A program made the translations under genes and the position numbers. Under the pieces are notes generated by a model. The model was not told the origin of the DNA. It ran no database searches and saw nothing but the letters and a program-made list of their open reading frames with translations. Below, piece after piece: positions 1 to 8,346 of a stretch of DNA of 37,746 nt (position 1 is the first letter of the stretch; each line of letters begins with the position of its first letter). Source of the DNA: Gammaproteobacteria bacterium (GTDB lineage Bacteria > Pseudomonadota > Gammaproteobacteria > Eutrophobiales > Eutrophobiaceae). The stretch spans positions 1 through 37,746 of the forward strand of contig JAJFKM010000045.1 of assembly GCA_021773215.1 (NCBI GenBank). The letters run 5' to 3'.

Positions 1-101
<101 letters not shown>

Positions 102-157
102 TCATTACCTCTTCAATATATTTAGTTAGTAATAAAAATTAATTAAAACTCAAATAG

Positions 158-233
<76 letters not shown>

Positions 234-312
234 AAATAAACCAGTTTCAGCTACCTAGTCAATACACCCGACAATCTGAATAACGCTTTATACACCTGTA
301 GATGTTATTTAT

Positions 313-386
313 TGGAGCGGGTGATGGGAATCGAACCCACGTGTTCAGCTTGGAAGGCTGACGTTCTACCATTGAACTACACCCGC
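313..386 (-). tRNA. glyT: tRNA-Gly (anticodon UCC)
   Basis: A 74-nt cloverleaf on the minus strand. It starts GCGGGTG, has anticodon stem TCAGC/GCTGA around the loop CTTCCAA (anticodon TCC), T-loop GGTTCGATTCC and an encoded CCA at 313-315. It is the middle gene of the Tyr-Gly-Thr-tuf cluster. Confidence 0.97.
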
Positions 387-530
387 CAAATATCACATCA
401 CCCATTTGCTATCAATCTTCAATTGACAGATTTACCCCGCATCATTCACTTTCGTCGAATCTGGCATTTCAAAAATACCATTACGTTAAAAATCTACTAC
501 ACTTACTACAATCCACTATAAAATTCATTT

Positions 531-615
531 TGGTGGAGGGGGTAGGATTCGAACCTACGAAGGCTGAGCCAACAGATTTACAGTCTGCCCTCGTTGACCG
601 CTTGAGTACCCCTCC
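531..615 (-). tRNA. tyrU: tRNA-Tyr (anticodon GUA)
   Basis: An 85-nt class II tRNA on the minus strand with the long variable arm expected for Tyr. The acceptor stem starts GGAGGGG, the anticodon loop is CTGTAAA (anticodon GTA) and CCA is encoded at 531-533. It is the first gene of the tRNA-tuf operon. Confidence 0.97.
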
Positions 616-630
616 AAAATTCAGCCGGCT

Positions 631-659
631 ATTCTGGAATAATCATTAACTGCTGTCAA
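631..659 (-). promoter_or_regulatory. Sigma-70 promoter of the tRNA-tuf operon
   Basis: On the minus strand there is a perfect -35 box TTGACA (654-659), a 17-bp spacer and a -10-like CAGAAT (631-636), followed by the GC-rich stretch AGCCGGC just before tRNA-Tyr. A GC-rich discriminator is typical of stringently controlled stable-RNA promoters; control here is inferred. The promoter lies in the gap between the tsaC stop and the first tRNA. Confidence 0.7.
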
Positions 660-678
660 CACTCGTATTATCAATAAT

Positions 679-1233
679 TTAGCTTACTCGAATAATATTG
701 CCGTTTTGAGCGTCTCTTATCTCTGTTGGATTCAAATTATTTTTAATATCTGCAGGAATTACATAATCAAGGTCTGCTCCAAAATAAGAGAGCACCTCCT
801 GAGTAGTGACAGCTGGATTTGAACCTGCGGGGTTTGCACTTGTAGAGACGATGGGGCCCAACTCACGACATAATGCATTTACAGTCGGATGAGAACTCAC
901 CCTCACAGCCAAAGTTTTATGGGCCCCTGTCAGCCAAGTCGGCGTCTCTTTTTTAGCTGGGATGAGCCAAGTCACCGGTCCCGGCCAACTATCGCGTATC
1001 TGATCTATCGTAGTCAAACGATCAAAATGCACATAGTCTTCAAGCTGTTCGATGGATGAAGCAACCAATATCAATCCTTTTTCGATAGACCGGTGCTTTA
1101 ATTGCAGAATTCGATATACAGAATCTTGAAAAAGAGGCAGACAACCTAAGCCAAAAACGGCTTCGGTTGGATAGGCAATTACGCCACCTTTTTTAAAGGC
1201 GTTTATTGCTTGCTTCAAATGCGATGAATTCAT
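679..1233 (-). CDS. tsaC: L-threonylcarbamoyladenylate synthase TsaC
   Basis: This YrdC/Sua5-fold enzyme makes threonylcarbamoyl-AMP from threonine, bicarbonate and ATP, the first step of t6A formation at position 37 of ANN-decoding tRNAs. The 184-residue length fits the short TsaC type (no Sua5 C-terminal domain). Visible hallmarks are YPTEAVFGLGC near residue 21, KHRSIEKGLILVASS near 46-60 and the nucleotide-binding STSANPAG near 130. It lies 37 bp after topA on the same strand. The same neighbourhood in E. coli also holds tsaC (yrdC) near smg and dprA. It is probably the last gene of the dprA-smg-topA-tsaC unit, just ahead of the separate tRNA promoter. Confidence 0.93.
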   Translation of the reverse strand: MNSSHLKQAINAFKKGGVIAYPTEAVFGLGCLPLFQDSVYRILQLKHRSIEKGLILVASSIEQLEDYVHFDRLTTIDQIRDSWPGPVTWLIPAKKETPTWLTGAHKTLAVRVSSHPTVNALCRELGPIVSTSANPAGSNPAVTTQEVLSYFGADLDYVIPADIKNNLNPTEIRDAQNGNIIRVS

Positions 1234-1270
1234 CTGAAGTAGATAAGTCGTCCAAGTGGTGATTTATGAA

Positions 1271-3685
1271 TTAGCTAGTTTTACTAGCCGTCTTTTTTGT
1301 GGCTTTCTTTTTACTAGCTTTCTTTTTGCTAGTCTTTTTCTTAGTCGTAGCTTTTTTGCTTACTTTCTTTTTTGCAGCGGCCTTCTTCTTACGCCCACGA
1401 CCACGAGAGACCGGAGCTGCGGCTAATAAAGTGATGCATTCTTCCAATTCTAATGAGGCAGGTTCCCTGTCTTTAGGTACTTTGGCATTCTTAGTGCCGT
1501 CAGTAATATAAGGTCCATAACGTCCATTTAGTATTGATATCCCTTGTTCAACAAATATCTTAATCTGCTTTTCTGCATCCGCCTTTTTCTTTTCTGCTAC
1601 AAGTTCAAGCGCTCGTTCAAATGTGACTGTATAAGGGTCTTCATCTTTTGGGAGTGAAGCAAATTTACTACCGTATCGAATATAGGGGCCAAAACGGCCA
1701 ACGCTGGCGGCAACTTCCTCACCTTCTTCAGTGTCACCAAGTATTCTCGGTAATTTGAACAATTCCAGCGCTTCTTCAAACGTGATGCTATCTAACTTCT
1801 GCCCTGGTCGTAGCCCGGCAAATTTAGGCTTGTCTTCATCATCCTTCGTACCTATCTGGGCATAAGGACCATATCGGCCAATTCGTACTGAGACTTCTTT
1901 CCCTGATTTTGGATCAGCGCCTAATACCCTTGCTTGCGCGACTTCACTACGGCTAACGTTTTCATCTATATCTAAAACTTGAGTATGAAAAGGTGTCCAA
2001 AAATCTTGCAGCAATGGGACCCAATCTTTCTCACCTCTGGAAATCGCATCTAAATCATCTTCAAACTTGGCAGTAAATTCATAATCCACATAGTCCTTGA
2101 AGTGCTTAGTCAGAAAATCATTCACTATTTTGCCTACATCGGTAGGGTGAAAACGTTTATTTTCCACCTCAACATATTCACGGTTTCTTAGTGTTGAAAT
2201 GATATTGGCATAAGTTGACGGACGACCAATTCCATATTCTTCAAGAGATTTCACCAAACTCGCTTCAGAATATCGTGGCGGTGGTTCAGTAAAATGTTGT
2301 TCATCGCGTATCTCTTTTAATTTTATTTTTTCGCCTTCTTCTATCTGGGGTAACATTTTTTCATCATCATCCCCTTTAGAATCATCTTTGCCTTCAAGGT
2401 AGACTGCCATAAACCCCGCATCGGCAATGGCTGAACCATTGGCTCGAAACAAATTTCCTGCACCACATGACATATCAACCGCGACAGTATCTATCGTAGC
2501 GTGCGTCATTTGACTCGCCATTGTTCTTTTCCAGATCAATTCATAGAGCTTGAATTGTTCTGCACTTAAACTACTTTTAATTTCCTGCGGCACTCTGGTT
2601 ACTGACGTTGGACGAACGGCTTCATGTGCCTCTTGCGCGTTTTTAGATTTTGTTTTAAACACTCTTGGCTCGTCTGGCAAAGATTGTTTGCCGTATCTAG
2701 AAGATATGAAATCGCGTATTTCAACAATTGCTTCTTGAGCGAGATTCACTGAATCTGTTCGCATATAGGTAATAAGACCAACCGCACCTTCTCCAACATC
2801 AATACCTTCATAAAGTTGTTGTGCTGTTCGCATGGCCCGTTGTGCGGTGAAACCTAACTTGCGTACTGCTTCTTGTTGTAAGGTTGAAGTTATAAATGGC
2901 GCTGCAGGTTGGCGTTTACGTTGTTTCTTTGTGACGGTTTCTACCAACAACTCACCACCAGCTGCTTTATCCAAAGTAGCTTTAACTTTTGCAGCATGAT
3001 CAGTTTTCTCTATAGTGAATTGTTTTATTTTTTCATTTTCAAACTGCGTAAGTTTGCCAAGAAAATTACTTTTCTTATGTTCCAGATCAGCTTCAATGGT
3101 CCAATATTCTCTTGGTTCAAATGCTTGTATTTCTTTTTCACGTTCAGCAATCATCCGCAGAGCTGGTGACTGAACACGACCGGCAGATAATCCTCTTTGA
3201 ATTTTTTTCCAGAGTAATGGCGAAAGATTAAAGCCCACCAGGTAATCAAGTGCGCGTCGAGCTTGCTGTGCATCAATTAAATTTGAGGCTAATTCTCTCG
3301 GATGTTTAATTGCATCCTGGATTGCACTCTTGGTGACTTCATGAAATACAACTCTATGAACCTGTTTGTCTTTAAGCTCGCCTTTTTCTTTTAATAACTC
3401 ATGAAGATGCCATGAGATGGCTTCTCCTTCTCTATCAGGGTCAGTTGCAAGATATAATGTGTCAGCTTTCTTTAAAGCTTTTGAAATGGCATCAACCGCT
3501 TTAGCATTTTTTTCAATGGCTTGATAACGCATTGAAAAATCATTTTCAGTATCAACCGCGCCTGTTTTAGGCAAAAGATCACGGACGTGACCATACGATG
3601 CCAAAACCTTGAAATCCTTACCAAGATAACGTTCAAGTGTTTTACATTTGGCGGGAGACTCAACAATTACAAGAGAACTACTCAT
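1271..3685 (-). CDS. topA: DNA topoisomerase I (type IA)
   Basis: TopA relaxes negative supercoils through a 5'-phosphotyrosine intermediate. The 804-residue protein begins with the TOPRIM domain (VESPAK near 8-13, acidic DPDREGEA at 82-89). The catalytic tyrosine is Y307 in LITYMRTDS. The C-terminal third has three Topo_C repeats of the form GRYGPY (RIGRYGPYAQIG, SVGRFGPYIRYG, LNGRYGPYITDG) and then a roughly 45-residue tail rich in Lys, Ala, Ser and Thr. No four-cysteine zinc fingers are present, unlike E. coli TopA; the basic tail probably supplies DNA contacts instead. It sits between smg and tsaC, where E. coli has only the zinc-finger fragment gene yrdD. Confidence 0.96.
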   Translation of the reverse strand: MSSSLVIVESPAKCKTLERYLGKDFKVLASYGHVRDLLPKTGAVDTENDFSMRYQAIEKNAKAVDAISKALKKADTLYLATDPDREGEAISWHLHELLKEKGELKDKQVHRVVFHEVTKSAIQDAIKHPRELASNLIDAQQARRALDYLVGFNLSPLLWKKIQRGLSAGRVQSPALRMIAEREKEIQAFEPREYWTIEADLEHKKSNFLGKLTQFENEKIKQFTIEKTDHAAKVKATLDKAAGGELLVETVTKKQRKRQPAAPFITSTLQQEAVRKLGFTAQRAMRTAQQLYEGIDVGEGAVGLITYMRTDSVNLAQEAIVEIRDFISSRYGKQSLPDEPRVFKTKSKNAQEAHEAVRPTSVTRVPQEIKSSLSAEQFKLYELIWKRTMASQMTHATIDTVAVDMSCGAGNLFRANGSAIADAGFMAVYLEGKDDSKGDDDEKMLPQIEEGEKIKLKEIRDEQHFTEPPPRYSEASLVKSLEEYGIGRPSTYANIISTLRNREYVEVENKRFHPTDVGKIVNDFLTKHFKDYVDYEFTAKFEDDLDAISRGEKDWVPLLQDFWTPFHTQVLDIDENVSRSEVAQARVLGADPKSGKEVSVRIGRYGPYAQIGTKDDEDKPKFAGLRPGQKLDSITFEEALELFKLPRILGDTEEGEEVAASVGRFGPYIRYGSKFASLPKDEDPYTVTFERALELVAEKKKADAEKQIKIFVEQGISILNGRYGPYITDGTKNAKVPKDREPASLELEECITLLAAAPVSRGRGRKKKAAAKKKVSKKATTKKKTSKKKASKKKATKKTASKTS

Positions 3686-3772
3686 ATTTGCTAAACAATA
3701 TCACTTTCTAATTAATGAAAAAAAAGATAAAAACTTTAATGTGATGAAGATATCAAATTCTAATAAATTACA

Positions 3773-4249
3773 CTAATGAACAACAGCACTAACTTCATCC
3801 ATTATAATATCTTCCATCCAGGCAAACGCAGCTTCTTTACCAGGTCGATTAAATAATACCATTAACACAACCCACTTAAGTTGCTGCAATTCTATATTGT
3901 CAGTTTCAAGTGCCATTACTCTATCGATAACAAGCTCACGATCTTCTGAATCAAGTACGCCTGATTGTTCAAGGAATAATAAAAAACCCTTGCATTCAAC
4001 ATCAAGCTTTTCATTCTCAACATCGTTGAAAACTCTTATTGATCGTGAACACAGAACACTGGTATCCAAAACATCCTTTTGTGTCGCTAATCCTTCTAAC
4101 CAATCGATTGCTTTATCAACTTGCAGATCGGCAAAACCAGCCTGAACTAATTGGGTTTTTAGATCTTGCTGATCGGGATTTATTTCGAGTTCTTCCTCGA
4201 CGTAATGATCAAATAAATAAATGAGTACATCTAAAACGGTTTCTTTCAT
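3773..4249 (-). CDS. smg: Smg family protein (DUF494)
   Basis: A 158-residue acidic cytoplasmic protein that starts MKETVLDVLIYLFDHY, the characteristic opening of Smg. It continues with an asymmetric helical segment (LVQAGFADLQVDKAIDWLEGL) typical of the family. The biochemical role of Smg is not firmly known; the gene is conserved next to dprA in Gammaproteobacteria, as here (28-bp gap). The length matches the family (about 157-160). No signal peptide or membrane segment is visible. Confidence 0.92.
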   Translation of the reverse strand: MKETVLDVLIYLFDHYVEEELEINPDQQDLKTQLVQAGFADLQVDKAIDWLEGLATQKDVLDTSVLCSRSIRVFNDVENEKLDVECKGFLLFLEQSGVLDSEDRELVIDRVMALETDNIELQQLKWVVLMVLFNRPGKEAAFAWMEDIIMDEVSAVVH

Positions 4250-4277
4250 AAATTGTAATCTTCTTTATGTCCAATCA

Positions 4278-5393
4278 CTATGAGCAACGACAATACTTGC
4301 CACCATGTTGGGATCCAATCATTCCTTGCAGTTCCAATATTAACAGCATGGAGGAAACTACATCGGCCGTCAATCCTGTTAATTCAACAAGCTTATCTAC
4401 TGATACAATTTCGTAACCCATACTATCTAATAGTAACTTATAATCCGGTTCCAAATCACTATATCCATTCTGACTATCTTCAAGTGTGCTGGGCCTATTC
4501 AGAACAACATTCGCCATCGGGGATAGCTCCTCAAGGATATCATTTACCGTCTCAACTAATTTTGCACCTTGTTTGATTAGACTGTGTGTCCCGCGTGCCA
4601 GTGGATTATGAATTGAGCCTGGTATCGCAAAGACATCTCTACCCTGTTCTAGCGCATAATTCGCTGTAATCAGTGAACCACTTCTTTTTGCAGCTTCGAC
4701 AACCAATACACCCAGACTCATGCCACTAATAATTCGGTTTCGTCGAGGAAAATTGCCCGGATTAGGTTTTGTGTTCGGAAGATACTCCGAAAGGAGTAAG
4801 CCATTTTCAATGATTTGATGGGCAATTTTTTTATGTCGCGCTGGATAAATACTATTTAAGCCATTACCTAGTACTGCTAATGTTGAACCAGCTGCTTTTA
4901 AAGCACCTAAATGACTGTGGTAATCAATACCCAATGCAAGACCACTGCATATACTCAGACCTGACCTTGATAATTCAGAGGCAAAATCTTCAGCTAACCT
5001 TTTTCCTCCAGTCGTCGGATTTCTGCTGCCTACGATTGCAATATGTAGAAAACCCAAAGCCTGCCGCTGACCTATCGCAAACAAAATCATAGGTGGAGAG
5101 TGTATTGACTTTAGTAACTCTGGGTAATCGTCATCAAGGTAAGTAATTAAATGGTGATTTGTCTGATTTAACCATTCAAGGGTTTTGTTTATTTGCTCTT
5201 GATCGGGTTCAAGCAGAGAATTAATTGAATCGTCACTTAAACCAAATTGTCTCAGATTATTGTGATCACTTGATAATATGGCCTCAGGACTTTTGAATTC
5301 GAGTAATAATTTATTACAAATTGCAGGGCCGATACCACTAGCCTGAGTAAGTGACAACCAATCGGTATGATTTTGAGTAGTATCCATATCCAT
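4278..5393 (-). CDS. dprA: DNA-processing protein DprA (Smf)
   Basis: DprA binds incoming single-stranded DNA and loads RecA during natural transformation. Of 371 residues, about 10-40 form a helix-hairpin-helix-like start (LTQASGIGPAICNKLL). The Rossmann-like core carries the family signatures VGSRNPT, SGLALGIDYHSHLGAL, TLAVLGNGLNSIYP, FPRRNRIISGMS and EAAKRSGSLITANYALEQGR. A C-terminal winged-helix segment (about 305-371) resembles the DprA DML1-like domain. The start may be this ATG or a second ATG two codons later. It follows the lysM gene on the same strand, separated by a strong hairpin, and precedes smg. Confidence 0.95.
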   Translation of the reverse strand: MDMDTTQNHTDWLSLTQASGIGPAICNKLLLEFKSPEAILSSDHNNLRQFGLSDDSINSLLEPDQEQINKTLEWLNQTNHHLITYLDDDYPELLKSIHSPPMILFAIGQRQALGFLHIAIVGSRNPTTGGKRLAEDFASELSRSGLSICSGLALGIDYHSHLGALKAAGSTLAVLGNGLNSIYPARHKKIAHQIIENGLLLSEYLPNTKPNPGNFPRRNRIISGMSLGVLVVEAAKRSGSLITANYALEQGRDVFAIPGSIHNPLARGTHSLIKQGAKLVETVNDILEELSPMANVVLNRPSTLEDSQNGYSDLEPDYKLLLDSMGYEIVSVDKLVELTGLTADVVSSMLLILELQGMIGSQHGGKYCRCS

Positions 5394-5412
5394 ATGAAAA
5401 CTCTAATTGAGA

Positions 5413-5440
5413 TAACCCCTTCAACATCATGAAGGGGTTA
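5413..5440 (-). terminator. Strong inverted repeat between lysM and dprA
   Basis: A perfect 11-bp stem (TAACCCCTTCA / TGAAGGGGTTA) around a 6-nt loop, located after the lysM stop and 20 bp before the dprA start. There is no long U-run on either strand, so it may be a weak or factor-assisted terminator, an attenuator, or a processing hairpin that tunes dprA expression. The structure is certain; its role is not. Confidence 0.5.
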
Positions 5441-5523
5441 CATTATTGTATATACGCTGACTATAGTAAGATTTTTGCTATAAGTATGCGCTTGTTTTCG
5501 ATTCCTAAAGATTTAATATCTAT

Positions 5524-6732
5524 CTATAAGCTTCTTACTGCATCTAACACATGCACTGGCCCTTGTGTCTCCATTACCAAGGCATAACTCACTTTATTGA
5601 AAGTTTTGAAGACCATAACAACACCTACATATTCTTCCGGTAAGGTTACATCTTCAGATTTGTCTTGTATATTTGCTATCGTTGGAAATGTCTCATTAAA
5701 CGCATCTACACCTCGCGCTAAATCGTAGGCAAGATGCCCGACAATATCACCACTATCTTCAAGCTGTTTTAACTCTGCTGCTTTATCGGCTGCACTTTTA
5801 GGTATATTCGGCCCAATCTTGTCTTGAACAACATAACCAGCTTGATAAACACCAAGTACATTACCCGCTTCAATACCTTGCTCTGCGCCAAGATTTAAAA
5901 CAACAACTTGATATTGTCCAATTTGAGCTACACCATCAACAACGGATAAAATACTTCCGGCTACCTCATTACTTGTAGATCGTGGAATAAACTCTGTGCT
6001 GATCTCTTCATCAGTTTGAGGAAGCAATCGATCTCCTTTCATAACCTCTCGATCAACGACTGTAATTATGGCTGAAGCAGGGTCACCATCTTGTGTAAGT
6101 GTAGCATCGCCAATATAAATGGCTTCATATCCCAAAACCTCACCATCATCTTCTTCATTCTTTTTAGGGTTCACATAAGGCTCGCCCTTTCGATATATAG
6201 AATATCTTGCTACATCCGAACCTTCCGGAATACCACGCACATAGATAGTATTTCCTGTAGTTGCTATCAAGTGTTCATCATAGCTAGACACGACATAGGG
6301 CCACTGCTCTATCTCATTATCTTCAAGGACAATTGGCCGCTTTAGAAACTGTTGAATTGCATCGATAGGAATAGTTTGAATGGCCTCATCATTGTCCATA
6401 CTACGAATAGTAGGTGACAGCTTAACATTACGTCCGGATACTAACTGACCGGTTCCTCGTTGAAGATTTAGAACTGGCTGGCCATCTTTATATGTCAGAG
6501 AGACAATATCACCTGGGTATATCAAATGTGGATTGTCAATTTGAGGATTAACGCCCCAAATTTCTGGCCATTTCCAAGGTTGCTGTAAAAACCGGGCAGA
6601 AATATCCCATAGAGTATCGCCTTTGACGACAGTGTAGTTTTCTGGATGGTCTGGATTTATTGTTAATTCATCCGCTCTAACGCTAATAGTTAATAGCAAA
6701 ATCGCGCATGAAATCAGAATTTTATTCAACAT
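5524..6732 (-). CDS. LysM peptidoglycan-binding domain protein
   Basis: A 402-residue exported protein. Residues 1-20 (MLNKILISCAILLLTISVRA) form a signal peptide with an A-x-A-like end. A LysM domain follows at about 32-85 (YTVVKGDTLWDISARFL, NPHLIYPGDIVSLTY), which binds peptidoglycan. The remaining roughly 310 residues are a conserved but uncharacterised periplasmic region. Proteins of this type lie next to dprA and def in many Gammaproteobacteria, including pseudomonads and xanthomonads, and the position is the same here: upstream of dprA and divergent from def. The start ATG is preceded by AAGGTAATAGAG. A link to envelope maintenance is inferred from the domain only. Confidence 0.9.
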   Translation of the reverse strand: MLNKILISCAILLLTISVRADELTINPDHPENYTVVKGDTLWDISARFLQQPWKWPEIWGVNPQIDNPHLIYPGDIVSLTYKDGQPVLNLQRGTGQLVSGRNVKLSPTIRSMDNDEAIQTIPIDAIQQFLKRPIVLEDNEIEQWPYVVSSYDEHLIATTGNTIYVRGIPEGSDVARYSIYRKGEPYVNPKKNEEDDGEVLGYEAIYIGDATLTQDGDPASAIITVVDREVMKGDRLLPQTDEEISTEFIPRSTSNEVAGSILSVVDGVAQIGQYQVVVLNLGAEQGIEAGNVLGVYQAGYVVQDKIGPNIPKSAADKAAELKQLEDSGDIVGHLAYDLARGVDAFNETFPTIANIQDKSEDVTLPEEYVGVVMVFKTFNKVSYALVMETQGPVHVLDAVRSL

Positions 6733-6819
6733 CTCTATTACCTTACATGATTTCCTTAATGTAGATTAGCAAAAAGTCTAGCAAAATGTTAGTCGAGACG
6801 CTATTTTATTGTGGTTTAA

Positions 6820-6847
6820 CTGCAACAAATAATTTTTCCTATATACT
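6820..6847 (+). promoter_or_regulatory. Possible promoter of the def-fmt operon
   Basis: A -10-like TATACT (6842-6847) lies 16 bp downstream of a weak -35-like CTGCAA (6820-6825), ending 37 bp before the def ATG. It is the best sigma-70-like pair I see in the 152-bp divergent gap between lysM and def. The -35 is poor, so this is tentative. Confidence 0.3.
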
Positions 6848-6884
6848 ATCAGTCAGTTATAACCATTTTGGAGTGAATATTGCC

Positions 6885-7397
6885 ATGGCAATACTCAAAG
6901 TTTTGCACTTTCCTGACCCACGCCTGCGTAATAAGGCGACTCCGGTAGAGAAAATAGGACCTGAGATAAAGGAAATTGCTGAAAATATGCTGGAGACAAT
7001 GTATGTCGAGAATGGTATTGGTCTCGCGGCGACTCAAGTCAATATTCAGCAAAGAATCGTTGTTATTGATATCTCGGAAGAAAAAAACGAGCCATTAATA
7101 TTGATCAACCCTGAAATTACTAAATTAGAGGGCAGCGAAACAATGCGAGAAGGATGTCTTTCGGTGCCGGAATATTACGACATTGTTGAACGTGCTGAAT
7201 ATATAGAATTTTGTTATAAAACTCTTGATGATGAGTTAATTACTACCAGCACAGATGGTTTGTTAGCCGTTTGTGTTCAGCATGAAATCGATCATCTAAA
7301 TGGTAAGTTATTCATTGACTATCTCTCATTACTCAAACGTCAGCGCTTAAAGAAAAAGATCGATAAGCAAGAAAAGCTTCAGCACAACGTACTGTGA
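6885..7397 (+). CDS. def: Peptide deformylase
   Basis: Def removes the N-formyl group from nascent proteins using a bound metal ion. All three family motifs are present: GIGLAATQ (44-51), EGCLS (89-93, metal ligand Cys91) and HEIDH (133-137, ligands His133 and His137, catalytic Glu134). I chose the ATG at 6885 because it gives the standard start MAILKVLHFPDPRLR, a normal length of 170 residues, and has GGAG at 6870-6873. The open frame extends upstream to an ATG at 6786, but that would add 33 residues with no match to the family. It overlaps fmt by 4 nt. Confidence 0.96.
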   Translation: MAILKVLHFPDPRLRNKATPVEKIGPEIKEIAENMLETMYVENGIGLAATQVNIQQRIVVIDISEEKNEPLILINPEITKLEGSETMREGCLSVPEYYDIVERAEYIEFCYKTLDDELITTSTDGLLAVCVQHEIDHLNGKLFIDYLSLLKRQRLKKKIDKQEKLQHNVL

Positions 7398-8335
7398 ATC
7401 ACGCAAAATTAAGGCTCGCATTTGCAGGCACACCGGAAATTGCTCGCATAGTGCTGGAAGCAGTGATTCGTGAAGGCCGCCATACTGTTGAACTGGTTTT
7501 AACTCAACCTGACCGACCAGCTGGAAGAGGTCGTAAGCTCAAACCGAGTGATGTTAAACTCTGCGCCCTTGAAAACAATATTCCTGTTCTCCAACCTGCA
7601 ACGTCTAAAGAACTTATTCCAGAAAGCTTGAAGAATTGTGACTTAATGCTGGTAGTAGCTTATGGTCTTCTTATTACTCCTGAAATTTTGGCTACCCCCA
7701 AATATGGCTGCATTAATATACACACCTCATTACTCCCGCGGTGGCGCGGAGCAGCACCTATTCAAAGAGCCATCGAGGAAGGTGATAGTGAGACCGGCAT
7801 TACTATAATGCAGATGGATAACGGCTTAGATACTGGCCCAATGCTGGAACAATTTACATGTTCGATCATGCCTGATGACACTGCGGGCAAATTGCATGAT
7901 CGTTTGGCTGAAATTAGTGCGACAAATATAAATGATTTGCTGAGTAAAATTGTTAATGGTGAAGCTAGTGCAACAGAACAAGATAATTCAAAAACAACTT
8001 ATGCAAATAAAATAAGTAAACAAGAGGCAAAATTAGACTGGACTCAGTCGGCCATTGAACTGGAAAGAAAAATTCGAGCGTTCAATCCATTTCCTGTGAC
8101 GCATACAGTAATAAACGATATCAATATTAGAATATGGGAAGCAGAAGTTAAACAGAGCCCAGAAAATTTAGTTGCTGGTACCTTGCTGAATAACAAAACA
8201 AGCTTGGACATTATGACAGGTAAAGATGTTCTTGCTATAACACGATTACAATTACCTGGGAAACGGCCAATGTCCGCAAAGGACTTTCTTAATGGTCATC
8301 CTGAATTTATCAACGATAATACTGTTGCCTGTTAA
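7394..8335 (+). CDS. fmt: Methionyl-tRNA formyltransferase
   Basis: Fmt formylates initiator Met-tRNA with 10-formyltetrahydrofolate, and its product is later deformylated by Def. The 313-residue length is normal. Visible features are the N-terminal LRLAFAGTPEIA, the folate-site signature INIHTSLLPRWRGAAPIQRAI with the conserved Asn/His, and a C-terminal OB-like domain starting near residue 207 (KISKQEAKLDWTQSA). It starts with GTG at 7394, sharing a GTGA overlap with the def stop, which implies translational coupling. Confidence 0.96.
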   Translation: MNHAKLRLAFAGTPEIARIVLEAVIREGRHTVELVLTQPDRPAGRGRKLKPSDVKLCALENNIPVLQPATSKELIPESLKNCDLMLVVAYGLLITPEILATPKYGCINIHTSLLPRWRGAAPIQRAIEEGDSETGITIMQMDNGLDTGPMLEQFTCSIMPDDTAGKLHDRLAEISATNINDLLSKIVNGEASATEQDNSKTTYANKISKQEAKLDWTQSAIELERKIRAFNPFPVTHTVINDINIRIWEAEVKQSPENLVAGTLLNNKTSLDIMTGKDVLAITRLQLPGKRPMSAKDFLNGHPEFINDNTVAC

Positions 8336-8346
8336 ATATAACTGCC

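Noticed and set aside
312-521. Short plus-strand open frame over the tRNA-Gly gene
   Set aside because: It lies on top of a clear tRNA on the other strand, has no coding signature and no ribosome site.
2909-3169. Plus-strand frames inside topA and similar antisense frames elsewhere
   Set aside because: They are mirror frames of strong coding regions, with no domain content or ribosome site.
6786-6884. N-terminal extension of peptide deformylase from the ATG at 6786
   Set aside because: It would add 33 residues unlike the family; the ATG at 6885 gives the standard N-terminus and has a GGAG site.
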